NCBI RefSeq assembly: GCF_021117345.1
Contig: NZ_CP088261.1
Coordinates: 1,426,001 to 1,490,000, forward strand
From: Microbacterium sp. cx-55
Lineage (GTDB): Bacteria; Actinomycetota; Actinomycetes; Actinomycetales; Microbacteriaceae
Reading direction: 5' to 3'
DNA length: 64,000 nt
Part shown: positions 1 to 9,574 of the stretch, one piece after another
Layout of the letters: each line of letters opens with the position of its first letter
Position numbering within the stretch: the first letter of the stretch is position 1
Made by a program: the position numbers and the translations under genes
Notes under the pieces: model-generated
Told to the model about the DNA's origin: nothing
The model's input: the letters and a program-made list of their open reading frames with translations, nothing else
Databases searched by the model: none

Positions 1-414
1 AGTCTCCGACAGCAGCGCGTTGTCGCGCCCCGCCAGGACCGGATGCAGAAACACCGCGTAGAGAATGCCGACGATGGGCGCTTGCACGAGCAACGGCAGG
101 CACCCCGCCAGCGGGGACGCGTGCTCGTCGCGATAGACCTGCATCGTCTCGCGCTGCATGCGCTCGGGATCGGTGCGATATCGCTGCTGGATGAGGCGTA
201 GACGCGGCGCGAGCCGCGCGCGGGTCTGCTCCGCTTTCGCTTGCGAGACTCCGGCGGGGATGAGGAGGGCGCGCACGATCAGCGTGGTCAGAATGACCGC
301 CGCGGCCGCAGCCGAGGCGCCGGTGAAGGGTTCGAGAACAGAGGAAAGGGCGAGAAGCGCGCGGTAGGCGAGGTCGAGGAGGGCGGTCACGGGCGGGAAG
401 GCGAAGATGTCCAC
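1..414 (-). CDS. yidC: YidC/Oxa1-family membrane protein insertase (3' end outside window)
   Basis: The visible 138 codons match the N-terminal half of YidC/Oxa1 insertases, which insert and fold inner-membrane proteins with or without SecYEG. A hydrophobic segment with VILTTLIVRALLIP is followed by the basic cytoplasmic helical hairpin (AKAEQTRARLAPRLRLIQQR, then YRTDPERMQRETMQVY) and by GCLPLLVQAPIVGILY, the second family signature. The start is GTG at 414; no ATG precedes it in frame. The protein runs off the left edge, so its remaining TM helices and tail cannot be seen. A DUF6412 gene lies just upstream on the same strand. The family call is firm. The protein may be a second short YidC rather than the main copy, since it lacks the rpmH-rnpA context. 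Confidence 0.9.
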   Translation of the reverse strand, partial: MDIFAFPPVTALLDLAYRALLALSSVLEPFTGASAAAAAVILTTLIVRALLIPAGVSQAKAEQTRARLAPRLRLIQQRYRTDPERMQRETMQVYRDEHASPLAGCLPLLVQAPIVGILYAVFLHPVLAGRDNALLSET

Positions 415-522
415 GGAAGGATCCGTTCTGCGAGGTCGATCGGGAAGGTGATCGGCCGCGACGGAACGCCGCATCCTCGCCGGTCGGGGGCGAGGGAGAG
501 AAGGAGCGTTGCGCGGCGGCGT

Positions 523-807
523 CTAGAGGACGAGGGCCGCGTGGCCCGGTGCTCGCGGGCGCGGGTGCCCGGACGCATCCGGATCGCTCTGCGTGAGCGG
601 AGAGGACACATCGATGCTGCGACGAGGGGTCGCGGAGGGATCCGTTCCCGCTGCCACACCGGCGAAGGCGGTAGCCGCCACGACGATAAGGGCGGCGGCG
701 ATCACGAGCACGACGGCGGCGAGCGCGGATCCGTCGGACAGGACCGCACCGCTCGTCAGCCAGACGAGCGAGAGGATGGCGTGCAGTGCGTCGGTGAATG
801 CGGGCAC
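523..807 (-). CDS. DUF6412-like small membrane protein
   Basis: A 94-residue protein with one or two hydrophobic stretches (LVWLTSGAVLSDGSALAAVV, VIAAALIVVAATAFAGVAAG) and a polar C-terminus containing RPRAPGHA. The tail and the position directly upstream of a YidC gene on the same strand are typical of DUF6412 proteins; the family function is unknown. The GTG start at 807 is chosen because a perfect AAGGAGG Shine-Dalgarno (814-820) lies 6 nt upstream. An in-frame ATG at 843 would give 12 more residues but would place this ribosome site inside the gene. Co-transcription with yidC across the 108-nt gap is an inference. Confidence 0.7.
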   Translation of the reverse strand: MPAFTDALHAILSLVWLTSGAVLSDGSALAAVVLVIAAALIVVAATAFAGVAAGTDPSATPRRSIDVSSPLTQSDPDASGHPRPRAPGHAALVL

Positions 808-848
808 AGCGCTCCTCCTTCGCTCCTCGGTGTGTGCGATCACGGTAG

Positions 849-1760
<912 letters not shown>

Positions 1761-1790
1761 TCCCGGCATCCGGAACGAGAGGCGCTGCGC

Positions 1791-3248
1791 GTGAAAGCGG
1801 CCCTGATCCTCGCGACTCAGCAGTTCGAGGATCACCCGGCCTTCCACGATCCCGACATCGACGAGTTCTTCGTCGTCGAGTCCGCGCAGCGCTTCTCCCG
1901 GTTGCCGTACCACCGGCACAAGATCGTGCTGCTGCTCGCGGCGCTTCGGCACACGGTCGACAGGCTCCGCGCGGACGGGCGCACCGTGCGTGTCGTCGCT
2001 CTCGAGGACGACCTTTCGTTCGCTCGCGGAGTCGAAGAACTGGCGACCCGGCACGGCGCCGACGGTCTGGCGTGGATGAGCGCGACCGATCGGGGAGTCG
2101 ACGAACGGATCCACGCGTTGTGCACCCGGCTCGGCCTTCGCAGTCGGGTGTATCCGGATGCGCTGTTTCTCACTCCGGCAGAGGCATCCGACGAGTGGTT
2201 CGCCGCGCATCCGACGCCCGTCATGGAGACGTTCGTGCGGTGGCAGCGTCATCGCACGGGGATTCTCATGGACGGCGAGAAGCCCGTCGGCGGGCGGTGG
2301 AACTTCGACGCCGATAATCGGCATCCGCTTCCGAAGCGCGGGGTGACGGTGCCGGCGCTTCCTTTTCCGTCGCCCGATCCGATCACCGCCGGTGTGATCG
2401 CCGAGGTGAACGAGCGGTTCTCCGATCATCCCGGTGATGCGGCGCAGTTCTGGCTCCCGGTGACCCCGGATGCGGCGCGCCAGTGGCTCAACACGTTCAT
2501 CGCCGAACGGTTCCGCGATTTCGGGCGCTACGAAGACGCGATGTCGCGCGACCAGCCGTTCCTGTTCCACTCGGTGATCTCGCCGATGCTGAACATCGGG
2601 CTGCTGACGGTCGACGAGGTGATCACGGCCGCGACGACCGCGGGCGACGACGTGCCGCTGGCGTCGGTCGAAGGCTTCGTTCGCCAGATCATCGGATGGC
2701 GGGAGTACATGCGCGGCATGTACCGGGCGCATCCGGAACTCGACGGTGCGAACGCGTTGGGACTGAGCCGGCCGCTCGAGGACTGGTGGTACACGGGGAA
2801 GGGAATCCCGGTGGACGTGCCGGTGCCTGTCCGGTCGGTGCTCGAGAGTGTGCATCGCTGGGGGTATGCGCACCACATCGAACGGCTGATGGTGCTGGGT
2901 AACTGGTTCCTCCTGCGGGGGTACGCCCCCGCCGAGGTGAACCGCTGGTTCTTGGCGCTGTTCGTCGATGCCTACGACTGGGTGATGGTGCCGAACGTGT
3001 TCGGGATGAGTCAGTACGCCGATGGCGGGCTGGTCGGCACGAAACCGTATATCTCCGGCGGGGCATATCTGCAGAAGATGGGGTCGTGGTGGTCGTCGGC
3101 ACAGCAGGCGAAGGAGTCCGCGTTCACGGGCGCGTACTGGCGGTTCCTCGATCAGCACGAAGACGCGCTGGCGGGCAATCCCCGCATGTCGCTGCCCCTC
3201 GCGCAGATGCGGTCGCGGCGCGCGGCGAGCGAGTCCGCAGGCGGGTAG
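1791..3248 (+). CDS. Cryptochrome/photolyase family protein (FeS-BCP type lacking the Fe-S cysteines)
   Basis: A 485-aa member of the prokaryotic (6-4) photolyase-related family (PhrB/FeS-BCP, COG3046 type). The N-terminal Rossmann domain is followed by the FAD-binding helical domain with GRWNFDADNRHPLP, FVRQIIGWREYMRGMY, YAHHIERLMVLGN and the block DAYDWVMVPNVFGMSQYADG, all hallmarks of this group. Canonical members bind a [4Fe-4S] cluster through four cysteines in the C-terminal half. Here the only cysteine in the protein is C111, in the N-terminal domain. The expected YCDTC-like segment reads SWWSSAQQ and is shortened. The protein therefore probably folds without the cluster. The start is GTG at 1791. 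Repair activity, or only a photoreceptor role, cannot be decided from sequence. Confidence 0.88.
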   Translation: MKAALILATQQFEDHPAFHDPDIDEFFVVESAQRFSRLPYHRHKIVLLLAALRHTVDRLRADGRTVRVVALEDDLSFARGVEELATRHGADGLAWMSATDRGVDERIHALCTRLGLRSRVYPDALFLTPAEASDEWFAAHPTPVMETFVRWQRHRTGILMDGEKPVGGRWNFDADNRHPLPKRGVTVPALPFPSPDPITAGVIAEVNERFSDHPGDAAQFWLPVTPDAARQWLNTFIAERFRDFGRYEDAMSRDQPFLFHSVISPMLNIGLLTVDEVITAATTAGDDVPLASVEGFVRQIIGWREYMRGMYRAHPELDGANALGLSRPLEDWWYTGKGIPVDVPVPVRSVLESVHRWGYAHHIERLMVLGNWFLLRGYAPAEVNRWFLALFVDAYDWVMVPNVFGMSQYADGGLVGTKPYISGGAYLQKMGSWWSSAQQAKESAFTGAYWRFLDQHEDALAGNPRMSLPLAQMRSRRAASESAGG

Positions 3249-3293
3249 TCGCAGGGCCTCCCACGGCGTCCGGAGTGTGATTAGCGTGGAGGG

Positions 3294-4184
3294 ATGAGTG
3301 ACACCCGTGCGGAGATCCGAGAGTTCCTGAGTTCTCGACGGGCGCGCATCTCGCCCGAGCAGGCCGGGCTGCCCGCATACGGCGGCAACCGGCGCGTGAG
3401 CGGACTCCGGCGCGAAGAGGTGGCGATGCTCACGGGCGTCTCGGTCGACTACTACGTGCGGCTGGAGCGGGGCAATCTCGCGGGAGCCTCCGAGAGCGTG
3501 CTGGACGCGCTGGCGCGAACCCTGAGCCTTGACGAGGCGGAGCGGCAGTACCTGTTCGACCTCGCTCGGAACGCCGGACCGGCGCCGCGGCGTCGACCGC
3601 CGGTGACGAGCGATGTGCGGCCGGCGATCCGACAGGTGCTCGATGCGATGGCCGATGCTCCCGCCTGGGTGCGCAACGGCCGGCACGACATCCTCGCCGC
3701 GAACAGCATGGGTCGTGCGCTCTACGCGCCGGTCTTCGACGACCCGCGGCGCCCGGTCAACACGACCCGGTTCACGTACCTGAATCCCGCCGCACGCGAG
3801 TTCTGGCGCGACTACGACCAGATCGCCGACGACGCGGCGGCGATGCTCCGGTTGGAGGCAGGACGCAACCCGCACGATGAGGGGCTCATCCGCCTGGTGG
3901 GGGAGTTGTCGACGCAGAGCGAACTCTTCCGCCAGCGGTGGGCGTCACGGGACGTGAAGTACCACCGCAGCGGGATCAAACGGCTCCACCACCCGGTGGT
4001 CGGCGACCTCGACCTGAACTACGAGTCGATGGAGCTTCCCAGCGAGCCGGGGCTGGTCATGAACGTCTACACCGCGGCGCCCGGCTCGCCCACGGCGGAT
4101 GCGTTGATGCTGTTGGCGTCGTGGGTCGCCGATCAGAACCGGCGGGCCGCCCCCGATCACCAGAAGGTCACCCCCGAGGCGTGA
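3294..4184 (+). CDS. XRE-family regulator with MmyB-like ligand-binding domain
   Basis: A 296-aa transcription regulator. Residues about 5-75 form an XRE helix-turn-helix (SGLRREEVAMLTGVSVDYYV followed by RLERG), the N-terminal signature of this actinobacterial family. Residues about 105-280 form the MmyB-like PAS-fold domain (DDPRRPVNTTRFTYLNP, then a stretch with ELFRQRWASRDV and KRLHHPVVGDLDL), thought to bind a small ligand. Such genes usually repress an adjacent oxidoreductase; here the neighbours are a photolyase upstream and a convergent FAD oxidoreductase that overlaps by 17 nt. ATG 3294 follows a TAGCGT -10 box (3282-3287) by 6 nt, so it is probably leaderless; GGAGGG lies within the spacer. 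Confidence 0.9.
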   Translation: MSDTRAEIREFLSSRRARISPEQAGLPAYGGNRRVSGLRREEVAMLTGVSVDYYVRLERGNLAGASESVLDALARTLSLDEAERQYLFDLARNAGPAPRRRPPVTSDVRPAIRQVLDAMADAPAWVRNGRHDILAANSMGRALYAPVFDDPRRPVNTTRFTYLNPAAREFWRDYDQIADDAAAMLRLEAGRNPHDEGLIRLVGELSTQSELFRQRWASRDVKYHRSGIKRLHHPVVGDLDLNYESMELPSEPGLVMNVYTAAPGSPTADALMLLASWVADQNRRAAPDHQKVTPEA

Positions 4185-5454
4185 CCTCTCCCGGCACGCC
4201 TGCACCCGCACGGTCGCGCAGGACGGCCCGTGCGATGCGGTCACCTGACACGAGCGCGCCCTGGATGGACGCGGTGTCGCGGTTGTCTCCGGCCAGATAG
4301 ACACCGTCGCGGATGCGGGCGGGTCGGGTCGGCCGCAGCGGCGCCGTCTGCGCGGGCAGCGCGTGCGGGATGTCATCGCGGCGGATGAGGTGCCAGCCCG
4401 CCACCGATCCGCCCCAGATCTCGCCGAGATGGCGGCGCACCTCCGTCTCCACCGGCCCGCCGCCGGTCGAGGGCAGCAGACATGTCGCCTGCACGAGGTG
4501 CCGGCCGGGAGGTGCATAGGAGGGCGCGGCGTTCGACATCACCGCGGTGTTCACGACCGGGCCGCGGCGGCGTCCGTCGACCCGCAACATGCCGGATTCG
4601 GTCGGCGGCACCTCCGCTTCGAACCACCACGTCTGCAGACCGCGGGTCTGAGCGGACGGCACACCGACGAGCGCCGGCACCGCCTCCGAGCCGACCGCGA
4701 TGATGACCGTCTGCGCTCTGAGGGTGTCGGCACCGGCCACGGCGACCTCCGTGCCGCGGGCGCCCGACCGGAGCCCGGTGACGCGGTGACGGAGTCGGAT
4801 CGAGGCCCCCATCAGTCGGGCCATGCTCGCGAGCTGCGCGGGGACCGCCTGGATGCCGTGCTCGGGAACTCCCGGGCGACCCAGCGCGAACATGCGGATG
4901 AGCAGCCGGACGAACGCGTCGGATGTTTCGAGCGTGTCGTCCGCGACGACGCCGGCGAGGAACGGCTCGAGCACCTCGGCGCGAAGTGCGCCGTGCACGC
5001 CCGCGCGACGCCATCCGGTCGCGAGTGACGCGTCGGCGCCGGTGAGCGCGGTGCGCGGCCTCACGATGGTCGGCCCCGCCCACCGCGCGAGAGCCGAGAG
5101 TTCGCGCGTCGATAGCAGCCCGCTGCGGAGGGTTGCGGGCAGAAGTCGGGGGTGATGGAGCGGATGCGCGAGGGTCGCGACCCCGCGGTCGCGCCGCACC
5201 TGCACGCCCACCGGGAACTGCTGCAGTCCGAGGGCACGCACATCGACCCACCGCCCGACGGCCGGGTAGGCGGGATTGAGCAGCTGGAAGCCGCGGTCGA
5301 GGAGGAAGCCGTCGACCGCATCCGTGCGCTGCCGACCGCCGACCGCCTCCGCCGCCTCGAGCACGACGACGTCGAGTTCCGCCTGCGCCAGCACGCTCGC
5401 GCAGCGCAGCCCCGCCAGGCCCGCGCCGACGATGATCACCTCGTGTGCGTCCAC
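4168..5454 (-). CDS. NAD(P)/FAD-dependent oxidoreductase (amine oxidase/protoporphyrinogen oxidase-like)
   Basis: A 428-aa flavoprotein. The N-terminus carries the Rossmann FAD-binding motif VIIVGAGLAGLRCASVLAQA, then the second signature EAAEAVGGRQRTDA. The C-terminus has a typical flavin-contact block (GVYLAGDNRDTASIQGALVS). The fold matches the amine-oxidase/phytoene-desaturase superfamily; the substrate is unknown. The GTG start at 5454 lies 6 nt after TAGGCT (complement of 5461-5466), consistent with a leaderless mRNA. Its 3' end overlaps the convergent MmyB-type regulator by 17 nt. The next gene, at 5530, is divergent from it. Confidence 0.85.
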   Translation of the reverse strand: MDAHEVIIVGAGLAGLRCASVLAQAELDVVVLEAAEAVGGRQRTDAVDGFLLDRGFQLLNPAYPAVGRWVDVRALGLQQFPVGVQVRRDRGVATLAHPLHHPRLLPATLRSGLLSTRELSALARWAGPTIVRPRTALTGADASLATGWRRAGVHGALRAEVLEPFLAGVVADDTLETSDAFVRLLIRMFALGRPGVPEHGIQAVPAQLASMARLMGASIRLRHRVTGLRSGARGTEVAVAGADTLRAQTVIIAVGSEAVPALVGVPSAQTRGLQTWWFEAEVPPTESGMLRVDGRRRGPVVNTAVMSNAAPSYAPPGRHLVQATCLLPSTGGGPVETEVRRHLGEIWGGSVAGWHLIRRDDIPHALPAQTAPLRPTRPARIRDGVYLAGDNRDTASIQGALVSGDRIARAVLRDRAGAGVPGEVTPRG

Positions 5455-5529
5455 GGGGCGAGCCTAGGCCTGCGGGCGGTGCGCGTGGCGGGGTGGTGCG
5501 GCGCCCGCGCGCGTCGGTAGCCTGACCGC

Positions 5530-6609
5530 GTGACCCACCGGTTGACGGCAGACGAGGCTCGGCGGATCGCCGTGCGAGCGCAGTTGCTCGATGCCGATCG
5601 CCCCGGCGACGTCGTGGAGGTGGCCGAGCAACTCGGCTACATCAAGATCGATCCCACCGCCACGATCGCGCCCGCGGAGCACACCGTGCTCTGGTCGCGG
5701 ATCGGATGGTCGTACGAACCGGGCCAGCTGTCGAAGGCGGTGGAGCAGGACCGGCTGCTGTTCGAGTTCGACGGTGCCTTTCGGCCGATGAGTCTGCTGC
5801 CGCTCATGCTGCCCGGCATGCGCCGGTGGCCGCAACGCGAGAGCAGCCGCCAGTGGCTCGAGGCGAACGCCGCGTTCCGCGACGACGTGCTGGCGCGCCT
5901 TCGCGACGGCGGCCCGCTCTTCGCCCGCGAGATTCCCGACACCGCGGTCGCGCGGCGCGGCACCGACGGATGGTCGGGGCCGAATCAGGTTCCGCACATG
6001 CTCGACTTCCTGAGCCGCCAGGGCAAGGTGGCGATCGTCGGCCGCGACGGGCGTCACCGGCGGTGGGATCTCGCCGAGCGGGTCTACCCGCAGAACTTGC
6101 CCGACTACGCGTTCGATGACGCCGAACGGATGCGGGAGGAGCGCCGACTCCAGGCCGTCGGCATCGCTAAGGAGAAGTCGCCGTGGACGCCGGTCGGGGC
6201 GGCGGGGGAACCCGCGACGATCGAGGGCAGCGCCCGGAAGTACCGCGTCGATCCGGAGGCGCTGGCCGCCCTGAACGACGACCGCGGCGGTCGGGTGGCT
6301 TTCCTCAACCCCTACGACAGCCTGCTGTTCGACCGCCCGCGCCTGCGCGAACTCTTCGCGTTCGACTACGTGCTCGAGCAGTTCAAGCCGAAGCCCCAAC
6401 GCCGGTACGGCTTCTTCGCGCATCCGATTCTGATGGGCGACCGATTCGTGGGGATGCTGGATGCCGAAGTGGACCGTACCCGGGAGGAGTTGCGGCTCGG
6501 CGCCATCTACGAGTTCGTGCCGTTCGATCCGGAAGAGACCGAGATGGTGCGGGCCGAACTCGCGGAACTCGGCGAATGGCTCGGGATGCCGGTCACCGGA
6601 CTGGACTGA
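5530..6609 (+). CDS. YcaQ/AlkZ-like winged-helix protein with altered catalytic motif
   Basis: A 359-aa protein of the HTH_42/AlkZ-YcaQ superfamily, whose studied members are DNA glycosylases that unhook crosslinks and bulky alkyl lesions. The conserved core LGYIKIDPTATIAPAEHTVL, followed by SRIG, aligns with the family segment that normally reads L-G-x-I-Q-I-D. The catalytic Q-x-Q/Q-x-D motif is here K39-I-D41. Later family blocks are intact (winged helices about 120-230, and VAFLNPYDSLLFDRPRLREL). The change may mean altered chemistry or a structural role. GTG 5530 follows TAGCCT (5518-5523) by 6 nt, consistent with a leaderless start. Confidence 0.82.
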   Translation: MTHRLTADEARRIAVRAQLLDADRPGDVVEVAEQLGYIKIDPTATIAPAEHTVLWSRIGWSYEPGQLSKAVEQDRLLFEFDGAFRPMSLLPLMLPGMRRWPQRESSRQWLEANAAFRDDVLARLRDGGPLFAREIPDTAVARRGTDGWSGPNQVPHMLDFLSRQGKVAIVGRDGRHRRWDLAERVYPQNLPDYAFDDAERMREERRLQAVGIAKEKSPWTPVGAAGEPATIEGSARKYRVDPEALAALNDDRGGRVAFLNPYDSLLFDRPRLRELFAFDYVLEQFKPKPQRRYGFFAHPILMGDRFVGMLDAEVDRTREELRLGAIYEFVPFDPEETEMVRAELAELGEWLGMPVTGLD

Positions 6610-6642
6610 CGCCATCTGGCCCCGCTCCGTTAGCGTGGCGGT

Positions 6643-7443
6643 ATGACCGAGCACACGAATGCCCAGCACAAGACTCAGGCCGAACGCGCGCAGGCGCTGT
6701 CGGCCCTGCATGCCGCCCCCGAGATCCTCCGCGTCGTCAACGTCTGGGACGTCGTGTCGGCCAAGGCCATCCTCGACCTTCCGGAGACCCGAGCCCTCGC
6801 CACCGCCGGGCACTCCATCGCCGCGACCTTCGGCTACGCCGACGGCACCATCCCGCTCGAGACGACACTTGACCTCGTCAGCCGCATCGTCGCGGTCGCG
6901 GGCGACGTGCCCGTCTCCGCCGACCTCGACGACGGCTACGCCGATGCGGGGGAGACCGTGCGTCGCGCGATCGGCGTCGGAATCGTCGGAGCCAACGTCG
7001 AAGACCGGCTCCGCCCTCTCGCCGAGGCCGCGGCCCGCGTGGAGGCGATCGTCGCCGCAGGTCACGCCGAGGGCGTGCCGTTCGCGCTGAACGCGCGCAC
7101 CGACGCGTTCGTGCGTGGCGGTGACCGCCCGGTCGAGGAGTCGATCGCGGACGCGATCGAGCGTGGTCGCGCGTATCTATCGGCCGGCGCCGACGTGATC
7201 TTCGTCCCCGGCGTGCTGAACGCCGACGTCACCCGTCAGCTCGTCGAGGGCATCGGCGAGCGCAAGGTCAGCGTGATCGGACTGCCGGGCGCGTTGGCTG
7301 CCGCCGAGTACGAGGCGCTCGGCGTCGCCCGCATCTCGTACGGACCGACCACCCAGCGGGTCGCGCTGACCGCACTGCAGGACGTCGCGAAGAGCCTCTA
7401 CGCCGACGGCGTTATCCCCGCCGGTACCCGCGCGCTGAACTGA
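6643..7443 (+). CDS. Isocitrate lyase/phosphoenolpyruvate mutase superfamily protein
   Basis: A 266-aa single-domain protein with the TIM-barrel signatures of the ICL/PEP mutase superfamily: NVWDVVSAKAI near residue 27, the metal-binding SADLDDGYAD, and the GANVEDRL strand. It is shorter than isocitrate lyase and lacks that enzyme's KKCGH loop, so it is more likely a C-C or P-C lyase of the oxaloacetate-decarboxylase/2-methylisocitrate-lyase-like group. No pathway partner lies beside it. ATG 6643 sits 6 nt after TAGCGT (6631-6636). A strong bidirectional terminator follows the gene. Confidence 0.85.
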   Translation: MTEHTNAQHKTQAERAQALSALHAAPEILRVVNVWDVVSAKAILDLPETRALATAGHSIAATFGYADGTIPLETTLDLVSRIVAVAGDVPVSADLDDGYADAGETVRRAIGVGIVGANVEDRLRPLAEAAARVEAIVAAGHAEGVPFALNARTDAFVRGGDRPVEESIADAIERGRAYLSAGADVIFVPGVLNADVTRQLVEGIGERKVSVIGLPGALAAAEYEALGVARISYGPTTQRVALTALQDVAKSLYADGVIPAGTRALN

Positions 7444-7483
7444 TCCGCACCCGCACCGGTACGTGAGGCCGGAGCACGAAGAA

Positions 7484-7519
7484 GACGACGGATGCGGCGC
7501 CGAGGCCGCATCCGTCGTC
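7484..7519. terminator. Bidirectional intrinsic terminator-like hairpin
   Basis: A perfect 15-bp inverted repeat (arms 7484-7498 and 7505-7519, arm GACGACGGATGCGGC) around a 6-nt loop. It lies between two convergent genes, the PEP-mutase-like gene and msrA. The arms are flanked by GAA and TCT, so each direction has only a short U-containing tail. The arm carries the word GGATGC that is frequent throughout this window. Confidence 0.75.
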
Positions 7520-7531
7520 TCTGTCTCGGGG

Positions 7532-8080
7532 TTACGCCGACGCGGTCGCGCTGCGCTTCGGAAGCACCCAACCGGGACGCACGAAGTGGCAGGTGTACCC
7601 GTTCGGGATGCGCTGCAGGTAGTCCTGGTGCTCGGGCTCGGCCTGCCAGAACGGGCCCGCGGGCTCGATCGTGGTGACGGCCTTGCCGGGCCACAGCCCC
7701 GACGCGTCGACGTCGGCGATCGTGTCGCGGGCGACCTGCTCCTGCTCGGGAGAGAGCGGGAAGATGGCCGACCGGTAGCTGGTGCCGATGTCGTTGCCCT
7801 GACGGTTCAGGGTCGACGGGTCGTGGATCTGGAAGAAGAACGCCAGGATGTCGCGGTAGGTGGTCTTCGAGGGGTCGAACACGATCTCCACGGCCTCCGC
7901 ATGACCGGGGTGGTTGCGGTAGGTCGCGTGCTCGTTGGTTCCGCCGGTGTACCCGACGCGCGTGGAGATCACGCCCGTCTGGTGGCGGATGAGCTCCTCG
8001 GCGCCCCAGAAACAGCCGCCCGCCAGGACGGCGGTCTCGGTGCCGGGGCTGCGGGTGATGGATCCGGTGTCGGTGGTCAT
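7532..8080 (-). CDS. msrA: Peptide-methionine (S)-S-oxide reductase MsrA
   Basis: A 182-aa enzyme that reduces the S-epimer of methionine sulfoxide in proteins and free methionine, using thioredoxin. The catalytic cysteine is C23 in GGCFWGAEE; the conserved GYTGG and [13 protein letters not shown] segments follow, as does [20 protein letters not shown]. No cysteine pair is evident at the extreme C-terminus, so the resolving cysteine is probably C164 (YTCHF) or absent. The start ATG overlaps the msrB stop by 4 nt (ATGA), so the two genes are translationally coupled, and the perfect terminator at 7484-7519 ends the operon. Confidence 0.96.
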   Translation of the reverse strand: MTTDTGSITRSPGTETAVLAGGCFWGAEELIRHQTGVISTRVGYTGGTNEHATYRNHPGHAEAVEIVFDPSKTTYRDILAFFFQIHDPSTLNRQGNDIGTSYRSAIFPLSPEQEQVARDTIADVDASGLWPGKAVTTIEPAGPFWQAEPEHQDYLQRIPNGYTCHFVRPGWVLPKRSATASA

Positions 8081-8541
8081 GCGACGTCCTCCTGCGTGGT
8101 GGTGAAGAGTGTGCGGTAAGAACCGTAGCCCTGCTCCTCGAGCTGGGCGACGGGGATGAAGCGGAGTGCGGCGGAGTTCATGCAGTAGCGCATGCCACCG
8201 GCTTCGCGCGGGCCGTCATCGAACAGGTGCCCGAGATGGCTGTCGGCGCCGGCCGAGCGCACCTCGGTGCGCTTCATCCACAGCGTACGGTCTGTCTTCT
8301 CAGTCACGGCGTCGGAGTCGATCGGCCGGGTGAAGCTGGGCCACCCCGATCCGCTCTCGAACTTGTCGGCCGACGAGAACAGGGGCTGACCCGACACGAC
8401 ATCGACGTAGATGCCGTCCTCGTGGTTGTCCCAGTAGCGATTGCGGAAGGGCGGCTCGGTGCTGTCCTCCTGGGTCACGCGGTACTCGTTCGGGGTCAGG
8501 CGGCTGAGCGCCTCGGGAGTCTTGCGGTAGTCGTTGCTCAC
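8077..8541 (-). CDS. msrB: Peptide-methionine (R)-S-oxide reductase MsrB
   Basis: A 154-aa protein that reduces the R-epimer of protein methionine sulfoxide. The catalytic cysteine is C120 in the invariant [19 protein letters not shown] and [10 protein letters not shown] are further family blocks. The two CxxC pairs that bind structural zinc in many MsrB proteins are absent ([12 protein letters not shown]), so it is a zinc-free form. The GTG start at 8541 is preceded by AAGGAGG with good spacing, which rejects a longer reading that begins at 8736. It is the first gene of the msrB-msrA operon. Confidence 0.96.
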   Translation of the reverse strand: MSNDYRKTPEALSRLTPNEYRVTQEDSTEPPFRNRYWDNHEDGIYVDVVSGQPLFSSADKFESGSGWPSFTRPIDSDAVTEKTDRTLWMKRTEVRSAGADSHLGHLFDDGPREAGGMRYCMNSAALRFIPVAQLEEQGYGSYRTLFTTTQEDVA

Positions 8542-8723
8542 GGTGTCCTCCTTGTTCGCCACCGCTGGCTGCGGCGTCTTAGGGGTCAACGGCCGCGGCT
8601 CTGGATTTGGTCCCGCGAACCTGGGAGCGGGCTTTGAGTTGTGTCGGCTCTGCGGTGGGCGCAATCCCGGGCCCACCGCCAGGCATCGTGCATACGATGA
8701 CGGGACCGACCACAGGAGGAAAC

Positions 8724-9545
8724 GTGCCGCGCACAATCGTCATCACCGGAGCAAGCGACGGAATCGGCGGCGCATCCGCACGCCAATTGCAGGATGCGGG
8801 CGAGACGGTCGTCATCGTCGGCCGGAACCCGGAGAAGACGGATGCGGTGGCCCGACGCCTCGGCGCGGATTCGTTCATCGCCGACTACAGCGACCTCGCG
8901 CAGGTGCGGGACCTGGCGGCGGCGCTGCTCGAGACGTATCCGCGGATCGATGTGCTGGCCAACAACGCCGGCGGCATCTTCGGCGACCGCGTCACGACCG
9001 TCGACGGGTACGAGTTCACCTTCCAGGTCAACCACCTGGGCGGCTTCCTCCTCACGAACCTCCTGATGGACCGCCTCATCGAGAGTCAGGCGTCGGTCAT
9101 CCAGACCTCGAGCCTCGCGGCGCAGCGCTTCTCGCGATTCGACATCGACGACCTGCAGGCGGAGAAGAAGTACTCCGCGAGCACGGCCTACGGCAACGGC
9201 AAGCTCGCCAACATCCTGTTCACGAAAGAACTGCACCGGCGCTTCCACGAGAACGGTGTCCACGCGGTCGCGTTCCATCCCGGGGCGGTCGCGAGCGGGT
9301 TCGCGGGAGCATCGAGCGGACCATGGAAGTTCATGTACACGAACCCGCTGACGGCGCGCCTACTCACCTCGACCGAGGTCGGTGGCGCGAGGCTCACGTT
9401 CCTCGCACTCGGCAAGCCGAGGGTCGACTGGGAGCCGGGTCAGTACTACGCGAACAACCGGCTCGCGAAGACGACCCGTGTCGCCGACGACCCCGGGGTG
9501 GCGAAGATGCTCTGGGAGCGGAGCGCGGAGATGGTCTCGCTCTGA
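8724..9545 (+). CDS. SDR-family NAD(P)-dependent oxidoreductase
   Basis: A 273-aa short-chain dehydrogenase. The cofactor motif TGASDGIG lies at the N-terminus, then NNAG ([12 protein letters not shown]) and the catalytic SS...YGNGK (TSSLAAQRF, then [16 protein letters not shown]). The protein resembles the retinol dehydrogenase/WW-oxidoreductase-like branch; the substrate is unknown. The GTG start at 8724 is chosen because AGGAGGA (8714-8720) precedes it closely. A longer reading from 8607 would add non-conserved sequence. It lies divergent from msrB and upstream of a Nudix gene. Confidence 0.92.
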   Translation: MPRTIVITGASDGIGGASARQLQDAGETVVIVGRNPEKTDAVARRLGADSFIADYSDLAQVRDLAAALLETYPRIDVLANNAGGIFGDRVTTVDGYEFTFQVNHLGGFLLTNLLMDRLIESQASVIQTSSLAAQRFSRFDIDDLQAEKKYSASTAYGNGKLANILFTKELHRRFHENGVHAVAFHPGAVASGFAGASSGPWKFMYTNPLTARLLTSTEVGGARLTFLALGKPRVDWEPGQYYANNRLAKTTRVADDPGVAKMLWERSAEMVSL

Positions 9546-9574
9546 GCGCACCGGGGTCGGCGTAGCCTGATCCC

